Source: an uncultured Marinifilum sp. (lineage in GTDB: Bacteria; Bacteroidota; Bacteroidia; Bacteroidales; Marinifilaceae). Taken from it: a stretch of 64,000 nt of DNA. The DNA is taken from contig NZ_OY781918.1 of NCBI RefSeq assembly GCF_963677195.1, positions 2,964,923 to 3,028,922 of the forward strand. Reading direction: 5' to 3'. Both the position numbers and the translations under genes were made by a program. Every line of letters starts with the position of its first letter. Within the stretch, counting starts at the first letter, position 1. The notes beneath the pieces were generated by a model. The model searched no databases. It saw only the letters and a program-made list of their open reading frames with translations, and was not told the DNA's origin. Below are positions 58,060-64,000 of the stretch, one piece after another.

Positions 58060-58080
58060 GGTAAAAAAATAAGCGTATAA
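57988..58080 (+). CDS. Possible 30-residue small protein
   Basis: An ATG-initiated frame of 30 codons, MPLEKIIDYLHPDKK followed by a basic, aromatic tail, lies between trpB and the SDR gene and overlaps the right arm of the inverted repeat. There is an in-frame stop at 57970. No ribosome-binding site or family is seen, so coding is uncertain. Confidence 0.25.
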   Translation: MPLEKIIDYLHPDKKSPKYFDLYKGKKISV

Positions 58081-58215
58081 AAAATATTAGTGTAAGGTCT
58101 ATTATTACTCACTTTCTAAATTAGAAAGGAGCTTTTATTTACATTGATATTAGGAGAAGATCTTTGTAACTTGTTTAGACTGTTTTATGAAAAAGTGTGA
58201 ATCAAAACGGAGGTC

Positions 58216-58983
58216 GTGTTGAATGATTTAAGGATATCACCAAAAGAGAGAGTAGCTTTTGTAAGTGAAGCAAGTAATGAAATTGGACGGGCTTTAGTGG
58301 TGGAGTTATTAGAGGAGGGCGCTTTAAAAGTATATGCTGGTGTTCGGGATATAAAATCACTAAATGATTTAAAGTTGGAATATAAAAACAGACTTGTACC
58401 GGTATTATTAGATTTAAAAAATGATAGATCGATTATAAAAGCTGCACGCATGTTAAAGGATACTCAAATTTTAATTAATAATGCCGAAATATGCGAAGCT
58501 GAGGGGTTATTTTCTGAGAATACTATAGATAGTCTTACAATTAATATTAGTGTTAATGTTGAGAGTTTGTTGAAATTAACAATTTCATTAATCGATCATT
58601 TAAGGAATAAAGATTGTGCTGCAATAGTTAATATAGTATCAATTTTAGGATTAGCAAGTATGCCGATAGCAGCAACTTACTCTGTTTCGAAGGCTGCAGC
58701 CCATAGCATTACGCTAGGAATGCGTGGCGAATTACTAAATACTAATATATTGGTAATGGGAGTTTATCCTGCTCCTGTTCATATAAATCTGGCAAAAAAA
58801 ATAAATCTAAATAAGGCATTGCCACATAGTATTGCACGTAATATTATTCTTGGTCTCGAAAATGGAAACGAATATGTATTTCCTGATATTATGTCGAAGC
58901 AGATAGCAGAACTTTATTTAACAGAGCCAGTTACAGTTGAAAAACAGTTTGCTCATTTTGTCTCGGAAAAACAAGAAGTTTAA
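58216..58983 (+). CDS. Short-chain dehydrogenase-like protein, altered motifs
   Basis: About 255 residues from the GTG at 58216 or the TTG three bases on; a GGAGG at 58209-58213 lies just before. The fold is SDR: catalytic YSVSK at about 156-160 and the Ser region VNIVSILGLAS are intact. The cofactor glycine motif reads SEASNEIG instead of TGxxxGIG, and the NNAG motif reads NNAE. It may therefore bind its cofactor poorly or have another role. It is alone between two regions without strong neighbours and ends at a terminator. Confidence 0.72.
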   Translation: MLNDLRISPKERVAFVSEASNEIGRALVVELLEEGALKVYAGVRDIKSLNDLKLEYKNRLVPVLLDLKNDRSIIKAARMLKDTQILINNAEICEAEGLFSENTIDSLTINISVNVESLLKLTISLIDHLRNKDCAAIVNIVSILGLASMPIAATYSVSKAAAHSITLGMRGELLNTNILVMGVYPAPVHINLAKKINLNKALPHSIARNIILGLENGNEYVFPDIMSKQIAELYLTEPVTVEKQFAHFVSEKQEV

Positions 58984-59001
58984 CTTTAAAAAAAATACAA
59001 G

Positions 59002-59033
59002 AAAGAGATCTTTAAAAGGATCTCTTTTTTTAT
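59002..59033 (+). terminator. Terminator of the SDR gene
   Basis: AAAGAGATC (59002-59010) pairs with GATCTCTTT (59019-59027) and a T-run follows. It separates the SDR gene from the metal-cofactor cluster. Confidence 0.75.
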
Positions 59034-59111
59034 ATTTAGTACTAAATTATTTAATTGAAAATAATTTGCGAAATGAGAATATTCTCAATAGATTTGTAGA
59101 AAATAATTGTA

Positions 59112-59516
59112 ATGCCAAGAAGAGTTAGATTAAGAAAAGTTGTAGAACCGCCACGTTTTAAAGGATATAGGCCATTTGGTACTAATGGAAGGAAAAGACA
59201 ATCCATTGAATTGTTGTATGAAGAATATGAGTCTTTAAAATTGGCCGATTATGACTTAATGAATCACAAAGAAGCAGCCGAAGTTATGGGAGTTTCTCGT
59301 CCTACTTTTGCACGAATTTATGAATGTGCTAGGAGAAAAATTGCAGCAGCTTTGGTCGAGGTAAAAGACATAAAAACAGTATTTGGAAATGCAGTTTTAG
59401 ATAAAGATTGGTATGAGTGTAGAAAGTGTAATGCACGATTTAATATACCTGCAACAATGGAGAAAGAAAAATGTCCCGCGTGCAATTCAAAACAAATAGA
59501 GTGTTTAAATAAATAA
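59112..59516 (+). CDS. DUF134 (UPF0251) DNA-binding protein
   Basis: 134 residues. The N-terminus PRRVRLRKVVEPPRFKGYRP is the family hallmark; a sigma-region-4-like helix-turn-helix follows (HKEAAEVMGVSRPTFARIYE), then a C-terminal zinc ribbon CRKCNARF...CPACNSKQ. DUF134 proteins occur next to NifX/NifB-like and MinD-like genes in anaerobes, where they are likely regulators. It is the first gene of the cluster, with the NifX-like gene 20 bp later. Confidence 0.9.
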   Translation: MPRRVRLRKVVEPPRFKGYRPFGTNGRKRQSIELLYEEYESLKLADYDLMNHKEAAEVMGVSRPTFARIYECARRKIAAALVEVKDIKTVFGNAVLDKDWYECRKCNARFNIPATMEKEKCPACNSKQIECLNK

Positions 59517-59536
59517 AAAATTAGAAAATTACAGAT

Positions 59537-59854
59537 ATGAAAACAATAATTACATCAACAGCAGAAGGTGCTAATGCATTATTCGATTTACGTTTTGGTA
59601 GAGCAGCTTACTTTTGCTTGTTTGATGATGAGACAGGAGATGTGAGTTTTGTTGAAAATGAAAACATTAACGCATCTTCGGGAGCCGGTACCAAAGCAGT
59701 AGAAAAAGTTGCTGAATTGGGAGTAACTAAGGTTATTTCGGGTGATTTTGGACCAAAAGCGAAAGAATTGCTTGAAAAATTCAATATTCAAATGGTTATT
59801 TTAAAAGATGATAATAATACCATTCAGAATATAATCAACAATTTAAAATCTTAA
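59537..59854 (+). CDS. NifX/NifB-like cofactor-binding protein
   Basis: 105 residues, one dinitrogenase iron-molybdenum cofactor (Nif11/NifX) domain: start MKTIITSTAEGANALFDLRFGR (metal-ligand region around AAYFCLFDD), then SGAGTKAVEKVAELGVTKVISGDFGPKAKELLE and KFNIQMVIL. Orange protein (ORP) of Desulfovibrio, a Mo-Cu-S cluster carrier, has this fold. It is in the run DUF134-this-two small proteins. Confidence 0.88.
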   Translation: MKTIITSTAEGANALFDLRFGRAAYFCLFDDETGDVSFVENENINASSGAGTKAVEKVAELGVTKVISGDFGPKAKELLEKFNIQMVILKDDNNTIQNIINNLKS

Positions 59855-59865
59855 AAATTCTTATT

Positions 59866-60051
59866 ATGCCAAATCTTGATGGAACAGGACCCGAAGGAAA
59901 AGGAACCAAAACAGGAAGAAAACTTGGCAAATGCACCTCTGAAGATATACCATCTCAACTAGAAAAATTAGGTAAAGGTCAAGGCCGAAAAAGAAAAAGT
60001 GGAGGAGGAGAAGGCAGAGGGAAAAGATTAAAAAGTAGTAAATCCATTTAA
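59866..60051 (+). CDS. DUF5320-like small basic protein
   Basis: 61 residues. It opens MPNLDGTGPEGKGTKTGRKLGKC, the pattern seen in DUF5320 proteins (MP-x-x-D-x-TGP-x-G-x-G), then a helix and a Gly/Lys/Arg-rich tail. It follows the NifX-like gene by 11 bp and has no visible ribosome-binding site. The role is unknown; the position suggests metal-cofactor handling. Confidence 0.75.
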   Translation: MPNLDGTGPEGKGTKTGRKLGKCTSEDIPSQLEKLGKGQGRKRKSGGGEGRGKRLKSSKSI

Positions 60052-60052
60052 A

Positions 60053-60060
60053 AAGGAGGT
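60053..60060 (+). promoter_or_regulatory. Strong Shine-Dalgarno site
   Basis: AAGGAGGT lies four bases before the ATG at 60065. Such a full anti-16S match is unusual in this window, where most genes lack one. Confidence 0.7.
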
Positions 60061-60064
60061 AGAA

Positions 60065-60268
60065 ATGCCAGGATTAGACAGAACAGGTCCACAAGGACAA
60101 GGTTCACGATCAGGTAGAGGATTAGGAAAATGTAATCCTAGTGAAGAGAAACAAGATACTCAAAATGCTTCACAAGAGAATGTGAGAGGAAGAGGTCTTG
60201 GAAGAGGAAGAGGTCTTGGACGAGGCCTTGGAAATGGTCGAGGTCGTGGTTTAGGTCGTGGTCGTTAA
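60065..60268 (+). CDS. DUF5320-like small Gly/Arg-repeat protein
   Basis: 67 residues. The N-terminus MPGLDRTGPQGQGSRSG matches the preceding gene and the DUF5320 pattern; the C-terminal 30 residues are an RGRGLGRGRGLGRG repeat tract. Basic, without a membrane helix. Its strong Shine-Dalgarno differs from its neighbours. The function is unknown; the tail might bind RNA or an anionic cluster. Confidence 0.75.
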   Translation: MPGLDRTGPQGQGSRSGRGLGKCNPSEEKQDTQNASQENVRGRGLGRGRGLGRGLGNGRGRGLGRGR

Positions 60269-60293
60269 AATGACTTATCATGAGTAGTCTATG

Positions 60294-60342
60294 ACACAAG
60301 TATGTTACAAATGATTGTATTGTTTCATACTTGTGTTTTATA
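60294..60342 (+). terminator. Terminator or attenuator inside the cluster
   Basis: ACACAAGTATG at 60294-60304 pairs perfectly with 60326-60336, followed by TTT and a T-rich stretch. It splits the cluster into two transcription units or lowers expression of the second half. Confidence 0.65.
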
Positions 60343-60468
60343 TTTTTAAATGGAAATATAGCTTGTATTTCAAGTAAATAAGATGTGAAACGGAAGTAAA
60401 TTATAATTTTCAGAAAAAGAATAAATTGAAACGTTTCCAAATCGATAATGAATTCAAATAATAATTAT

Positions 60469-60807
60469 ATGAAAAAGAAAATTGCAGTACCTGTAAAAGA
60501 AGGTGTTTTAGATGCGCATTTTGGACATTGTAGTCATTTTGCATTAATTGAAATCGATGATCAGTCTATCCTTAATGAAGAATTAGTTCCTGCACCACCT
60601 CACGAGCCAGGTCTGCTTCCTCCATTTTTAGCAAATTTAGGTGTTACCGATGTACTTGCTGGTGGAATGGGTGGAAGAGCAATTCAAATTTTTAACAATC
60701 ATAATGTTAATGTATTTGTTGGAGCTCCTACTTTAGAGGCAAAAGAATTGGTGAAAGGATTTCTAGATAAGAGTATCAGTTTTACTGCTAATTGTTGTAA
60801 TCACTAA
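60469..60807 (+). CDS. NifX/NifB-like cofactor-binding protein, second copy
   Basis: 112 residues from the ATG at 60469 (MKKKIAVPVKEGVLDAHFGHC); an ATG at 60448 would add seven residues. NifX domain with HFGHCSHFALIEIDD (His/Cys ligands), PGLLPPFLANLGVTDVLAGGMGG and a final Cys/His pair TANCCNH. It belongs to the same family as the 59537 gene but is distinct from it. The DUF89 gene starts two bases after its stop. Confidence 0.88.
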   Translation: MKKKIAVPVKEGVLDAHFGHCSHFALIEIDDQSILNEELVPAPPHEPGLLPPFLANLGVTDVLAGGMGGRAIQIFNNHNVNVFVGAPTLEAKELVKGFLDKSISFTANCCNH

Positions 60808-60808
60808 A

Positions 60809-61669
60809 ATGGATTTTGATTGTTTAGCTTGTCATGCTAAAACGGTAAAGCATATTGTTGAGAAGTTTAAGCCGGAAAAGGATGTGGCTGATGTTTTTAT
60901 TTCTGAGGCTAATTATATTATAAATAATAGTCAGTCTATATCGAGTCCGTACGCAGCATTATTATTACACCGTTTGGCAAAAAAAACTTTTGCTACCGAA
61001 AATTTGTATGCAGAAGAAAAAAAAGAGGCGAATGAATTGCTTTATTCTCAGTATGATTATTGGAAAGTGCTGGTGAATGAATCGCAAGAGCCATTGCATT
61101 TGGCGGCAAAGTTAGCCGTAATTGGCAATATTATAGATTATGGAGCACATTCGGTTCCCGATGATATTATAGCCGATATTAAAGGGCTTTTAAAGAAAGA
61201 ATTTGCCATTGATGAGAGATATGAAATGTTCGAAGCCATTAAAAAGGCAAATAGTGTTTTGTATCTGGGAGATAATGCGGGAGAAATTGTTTTTGATAAA
61301 CTTTTTATTGAAACACTAAATCATCCTAACTTAACTTTTATTGTTCGCGATCAGCCAATTATTAATGATGTTACACTCGAAGATGCAAAGTCTTTGGGAA
61401 TGCAAGAGGTTTGTTCTGTTATGTCTAATGGACATGATGCTCCATCAACTTTAAAAGAAAATTGTTCCGACAAATTTCAGGAAATGTTTGAGAAAGCAGA
61501 TGTTATAATTTCTAAAGGACAGGGAAATTATGAGGGCTTATTAAATGAAAAAAGAGAGAACTTATATTTCATGTTAATGGCAAAGTGCGATCTAATGGCA
61601 AATAAATTAGGAGTAAAAAAGATGGATTTGGTGATTACTGAAAATAAGATAGGAAATTATGAACTATAA
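60809..61669 (+). CDS. DUF89/ARMT1-like protein
   Basis: 286 residues. The core has LYLGDNAGEIVFDKLFIETL (Asp and Asn for metal), TFIVRDQPIINDVTLEDA and VIISKGQGNYEGL, matching the DUF89 damage-control phosphatase fold, with an N-terminal helical part containing the Cys motif CLACHAKT. Some members remove phosphorylated by-products of sugar or cofactor metabolism. It overlaps the next gene by 11 bp and follows a NifX-like gene, a combination seen in anaerobes. Confidence 0.85.
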   Translation: MDFDCLACHAKTVKHIVEKFKPEKDVADVFISEANYIINNSQSISSPYAALLLHRLAKKTFATENLYAEEKKEANELLYSQYDYWKVLVNESQEPLHLAAKLAVIGNIIDYGAHSVPDDIIADIKGLLKKEFAIDERYEMFEAIKKANSVLYLGDNAGEIVFDKLFIETLNHPNLTFIVRDQPIINDVTLEDAKSLGMQEVCSVMSNGHDAPSTLKENCSDKFQEMFEKADVIISKGQGNYEGLLNEKRENLYFMLMAKCDLMANKLGVKKMDLVITENKIGNYEL

Positions 61670-62531
61670 AGTTGCCATTACAAGTGGTAAAGGCGGAACA
61701 GGTAAAACAACTGTTGCAGTAAATTTGTTTTCTACAATTCATAAGAATTGGACAAACAAAGTTCAGTTAGCTGATTGTGATGTTGAGGAACCAAATGATT
61801 TATTGTTTTTTAGAAATGCCAAAACTTTAAGCAATGAGACGGTTAATCAACCGGTTCCTAAAATTGATGAAGAAAAATGCACCTTTTGTCGTAAGTGTGA
61901 GGAGTATTGTGAGTTTAATGCCATCAGCATAATTCCATCAATGAACTATGCGGCTATAGATCCAAATTTATGTCATTCGTGTGGAGCATGTCTTCATGCA
62001 TGTCAATTTGGAGCTATTCAGGATTATCCACATCCAATTGGACAGATAACGCATTACCAAACTGAAAATAAGGCTGATATTGCAGAAGGTAGTCTGAGAA
62101 TTGGCTCACCTATGCAAACACGAATTATTAAGGATTTGAAAGACTGTGTTAGTAAAGATGCTGAAGTTGTAATTTATGATGCACCTCCGGGAACCAGTTG
62201 TCCTGTTATTCAAACAGTTGCCGATGTTGATTATGTTGTTTTGGTTACAGAACCAACTCCATTTGGCTTGTACGATTTACGTTTAACTGTAGATTTGATG
62301 AGGGAAATGAATAAAGAATTCGGTATTGTTGTTAACAAAGCTGGGATTGGAGATTCAGAAGTTTATAAATACTTAGAAGAGGAAAATATAGAATTATTGG
62401 CAGAAATTCCTTTTGATAGAGAATATGCTGCACAATATGCCAAAGGTAATTTGTTATCAGATATTCCCCCAATGATTGAAAAGGAATATTTAAAATTATC
62501 TGATTATTTGAAAAACAGAATTAAAAAATGA
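61659..62531 (+). CDS. MinD-like ATPase with two 4Fe-4S clusters (first)
   Basis: 290 residues. Deviant Walker A SGKGGTGKTT at the N-terminus, then an inserted ferredoxin-type region with CTFCRKCEEYC and CHSCGACLHAC (two 4Fe-4S sites at about 70-110), followed by the MinD/ParA core: VVIYDAPPGTSCPVIQ, VTEPTPFGLYDL and VVNKAGIG. Such P-loop ferredoxin ATPases pair up in ORP-type operons and in metal-cofactor clusters. It overlaps DUF89 by 11 bp and the second copy by 4 bp. Confidence 0.9.
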   Translation: MNYKVAITSGKGGTGKTTVAVNLFSTIHKNWTNKVQLADCDVEEPNDLLFFRNAKTLSNETVNQPVPKIDEEKCTFCRKCEEYCEFNAISIIPSMNYAAIDPNLCHSCGACLHACQFGAIQDYPHPIGQITHYQTENKADIAEGSLRIGSPMQTRIIKDLKDCVSKDAEVVIYDAPPGTSCPVIQTVADVDYVVLVTEPTPFGLYDLRLTVDLMREMNKEFGIVVNKAGIGDSEVYKYLEEENIELLAEIPFDREYAAQYAKGNLLSDIPPMIEKEYLKLSDYLKNRIKK

Positions 62532-63412
62532 TTGAAATTACCATATTAAGCGGTAAAGGAGGAACAGGGAAAACCGGATTAACAGCAGCTTTTGCTTCTG
62601 TAGCCAAAAATACCGTGTTCGCAGATATCGATGTTGATGCTCCTGATCTTCATTTGATTCTTAAGCCTGAAATCGTTGAGAAAAATGTTTTTATAGGAGC
62701 TCGACTGGCAAGTATCGATAATGAATTGTGTACCAATTGTGGTCTTTGTAAGGAAGAATGCCGATTTGGAGCTATTCACTATAAACCTGAAGGAGGACTC
62801 GAAGTAAACGAATTTGAGTGCGAAGGATGCAGATTGTGTGAACGTATTTGTCCGGCTCAGGCCATAACTACCGAGCCTAGTACCAACAATCATTGGTTTG
62901 TTTCCAATACTCGTTTTGGAACACTACTGCACGCAAAAATGGGACCGGGAGAAGAAAATTCTGGTAAATTGGTTTCTGTTGTAAGAAAAAATGCAAAGGA
63001 AAAAGCTCGAAGTGTAAATGCTGATTTTTTATTGAACGACGGACCTCCGGGGGTTGGTTGTGCCGCAATAGCTTCGGTTACAGGAACCGATAAAATTGTA
63101 TTAATTACCGAGCCAAGTAAATCAGGTTTTCATGATGTAATTCGATTAATTGAATTGGTTGATACTTTTAAAATACCAATGTATGCTGTAATAAATAAGC
63201 ACGATATTAATCCAGAAATTAGCAAGCAAATGGAAACATTTTTCATTACAAAAGGGATTAAACTTTTAGGTAAAATTCCGTTTAACGAGAATATGGTAAA
63301 TGCCATTGTTGCAGGAAAATCTATTGTTGAGTATGCTCCCGAATCGGACATTGCAAACACAGTTCGTAACATGTGGAATACTGTTACCGAATCTGTAAAA
63401 CAGGAAAATTAA
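62528..63412 (+). CDS. MinD-like ATPase with two 4Fe-4S clusters (second)
   Basis: 294 residues, the same layout as its neighbour: Walker A SGKGGTGKTG, ferredoxin motifs CTNCGLCKEEC and CEGCRLCERIC, core LNDGPPGVGCAAIASVTG, ITEPSKSGFHDV and VINKHDIN. In the canonical ParA/MinD motif GKGGTGKTT the last Thr is Gly here, so ATP use may differ. It begins with an ATGA overlap with the first copy, so the two proteins are probably made in equal amounts and form a heterodimer. Confidence 0.9.
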   Translation: MIEITILSGKGGTGKTGLTAAFASVAKNTVFADIDVDAPDLHLILKPEIVEKNVFIGARLASIDNELCTNCGLCKEECRFGAIHYKPEGGLEVNEFECEGCRLCERICPAQAITTEPSTNNHWFVSNTRFGTLLHAKMGPGEENSGKLVSVVRKNAKEKARSVNADFLLNDGPPGVGCAAIASVTGTDKIVLITEPSKSGFHDVIRLIELVDTFKIPMYAVINKHDINPEISKQMETFFITKGIKLLGKIPFNENMVNAIVAGKSIVEYAPESDIANTVRNMWNTVTESVKQEN

Positions 63413-63816
63413 TGATTTCAGGAAGATATACAATTCGTCCTCGCTATGGAGAGGTTGATCAAATGGGTTATGTGTATCATGCTAACTATGTAAATTACTG
63501 TCATCAGGCTCGAACAGAGCTTATGCGTAGTTTAGGTATTTGCGATAAAGTGCTGGAAGATAATGATATTATGCTTCCTGTTATTGAGATGAATTTAAAA
63601 TATATAAAACCTTCGGGTTACGATGAGGAATTAACCATCACAAGCAGGATAAGTGAATTACCGACAACACGTTTTAAATTCAATTTTTTATTTGAAAATG
63701 AAAAAGGAGAAGTCGTTTGTAAAGCAAATACAACACTTGTATTTGTTGATCGCTTAACTCGTAAGCCCAAGCGAGTTCCTAACTTGATATTAAATGGCTT
63801 ATTAAAAGTAATTTAA
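63412..63816 (+). CDS. YbgC-type acyl-CoA thioesterase
   Basis: I start at 63412, where the ATG overlaps the preceding stop (TAATG); 134 residues. The hot-dog fold signature is RYGEVDQMGYVYHANYVNYC with the catalytic Asp, plus EMNLKYIKPSGYDEELTI. It hydrolyses acyl-CoA thioesters; the substrate is not clear. It is tightly coupled to the MinD-like gene, though its link with metal cofactors is not obvious. A strong terminator follows. Confidence 0.85.
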   Translation: MISGRYTIRPRYGEVDQMGYVYHANYVNYCHQARTELMRSLGICDKVLEDNDIMLPVIEMNLKYIKPSGYDEELTITSRISELPTTRFKFNFLFENEKGEVVCKANTTLVFVDRLTRKPKRVPNLILNGLLKVI

Positions 63817-63853
63817 TTAGGATGTGTTATTAGTGACTATGATTATATGGTTG

Positions 63854-63897
63854 AAACCGGATTTTGTAATATTATGTGCAAATCCGGTTTTTTTTAA
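63854..63897 (+). terminator. Cluster terminator
   Basis: AACCGGATTTTG (about 63855-63866) pairs with CAAATCCGGTT (about 63879-63889), followed by a run of eight Ts. A clear Rho-independent terminator. Confidence 0.8.
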
Positions 63898-63915
63898 TTA
63901 TTAAATTTATTTAAA

Positions 63916-64000
63916 ATGAAAAAGTTAAGTTTGAATTTTATAGTAGATGTTCTATCGTTTTTATGTTTTTCTTTTATCATAGGAACAGGTTTTTTAATTA
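63916..64000 (+). CDS. Membrane protein (DUF4405-like), partial
   Basis: Begins at the ATG at 63916 and runs off the right edge; only 28 residues are visible: MKKLSLNFIVDVLSFLCF and on through a hydrophobic helix ending GTGFLI. The N-terminal pattern (Lys-rich start, N-x-I-V-D-V, helix ending GTGFL) is that of DUF4405 cytochrome b561-like proteins. This is a guess from 28 residues. Confidence 0.45.
   Translation, partial: MKKLSLNFIVDVLSFLCFSFIIGTGFLI

Noticed and set aside
60138..60440. Minus-strand 100-codon frame with an HDLNHDLDH repeat
   Set aside because: It is the reverse of the Gly/Arg-repeat gene and the repeat pattern arises from that tract.
63373..63411. Earlier in-frame start for the thioesterase
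   Set aside because: It would overlap the MinD-like gene by 40 bp; the TAATG start at 63412 gives the normal family length.

Overview
The window is AT-rich and reads as chromosome of a Bacteroidota, most likely a marine or anaerobic Marinilabiliales/Marinifilaceae-type bacterium. The evidence is the FecI/FecR pair with STN and CarboxypepD_reg proteins, the general lack of Shine-Dalgarno sequences, promoter candidates of the TTG-N19/20-TAnnTTTG type, a fused GshAB, class I fumarase and an anaerobe-style NifX/MinD metal-cofactor cluster. This placement is inference from gene content. No rRNA, tRNA or CRISPR array was seen.

Layout. 1-5.9 kb (minus strand): a partial flippase-like membrane protein, a DUF5655 protein, and an ECF sigma/anti-sigma pair flanked by two paralogous CarboxypepD_reg proteins, with no TonB receptor. 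6-17 kb: housekeeping genes (nadA, cutC, a transglutaminase lipoprotein, deoB, an ABC-F ATPase, a TPR histidine kinase). 17.4-25.9 kb: an aldo/keto reductase, then the complete phosphate regulon read on the minus strand as pstS-pstC-pstA-pstB-phoU-phoB-phoR, headed by four tandem 11-bp Pho-box-like repeats. 26-28.3 kb: cobB-type sirtuin, a small unknown gene and a fabG-type reductase.

28.3-42.6 kb is the accessory part. A group IIC intron sits just behind the fabG terminator; its reverse transcriptase is split by an IS21-family element. Next come a secreted protein of 34-residue repeats and a LytS-type kinase. The second, kinase-like gene has lost its phospho-acceptor histidine and is split by an IS982-like element whose removal restores a 347-codon frame. 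A LytTR regulator and a nickel superoxide dismutase follow; the latter has its own Sec signal peptide and a natural His5 tail. An ATP-grasp protein, sfsA and an ISAon1/ISL3-like element with an 8-bp target duplication complete this part.

42.7-58 kb: YkgJ-type protein, MFS transporter, RecQ, then a plus-strand run marR-MATE-gshF-FtsX-type permease, followed by fumarase, arfB and a stand-alone trpB. 58.2-64 kb: an SDR protein and then a compact metal-cofactor cluster resembling the orange-protein (ORP) operons of sulfate reducers: DUF134 regulator, two NifX/NifB-like proteins, two small Gly/Arg-rich proteins, a DUF89 protein, two overlapping ferredoxin-MinD ATPases, a thioesterase and the start of a DUF4405-like membrane protein. 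This cluster and the periplasmic NiSOD next to the damaged LytS/LytTR module are the most interesting content.
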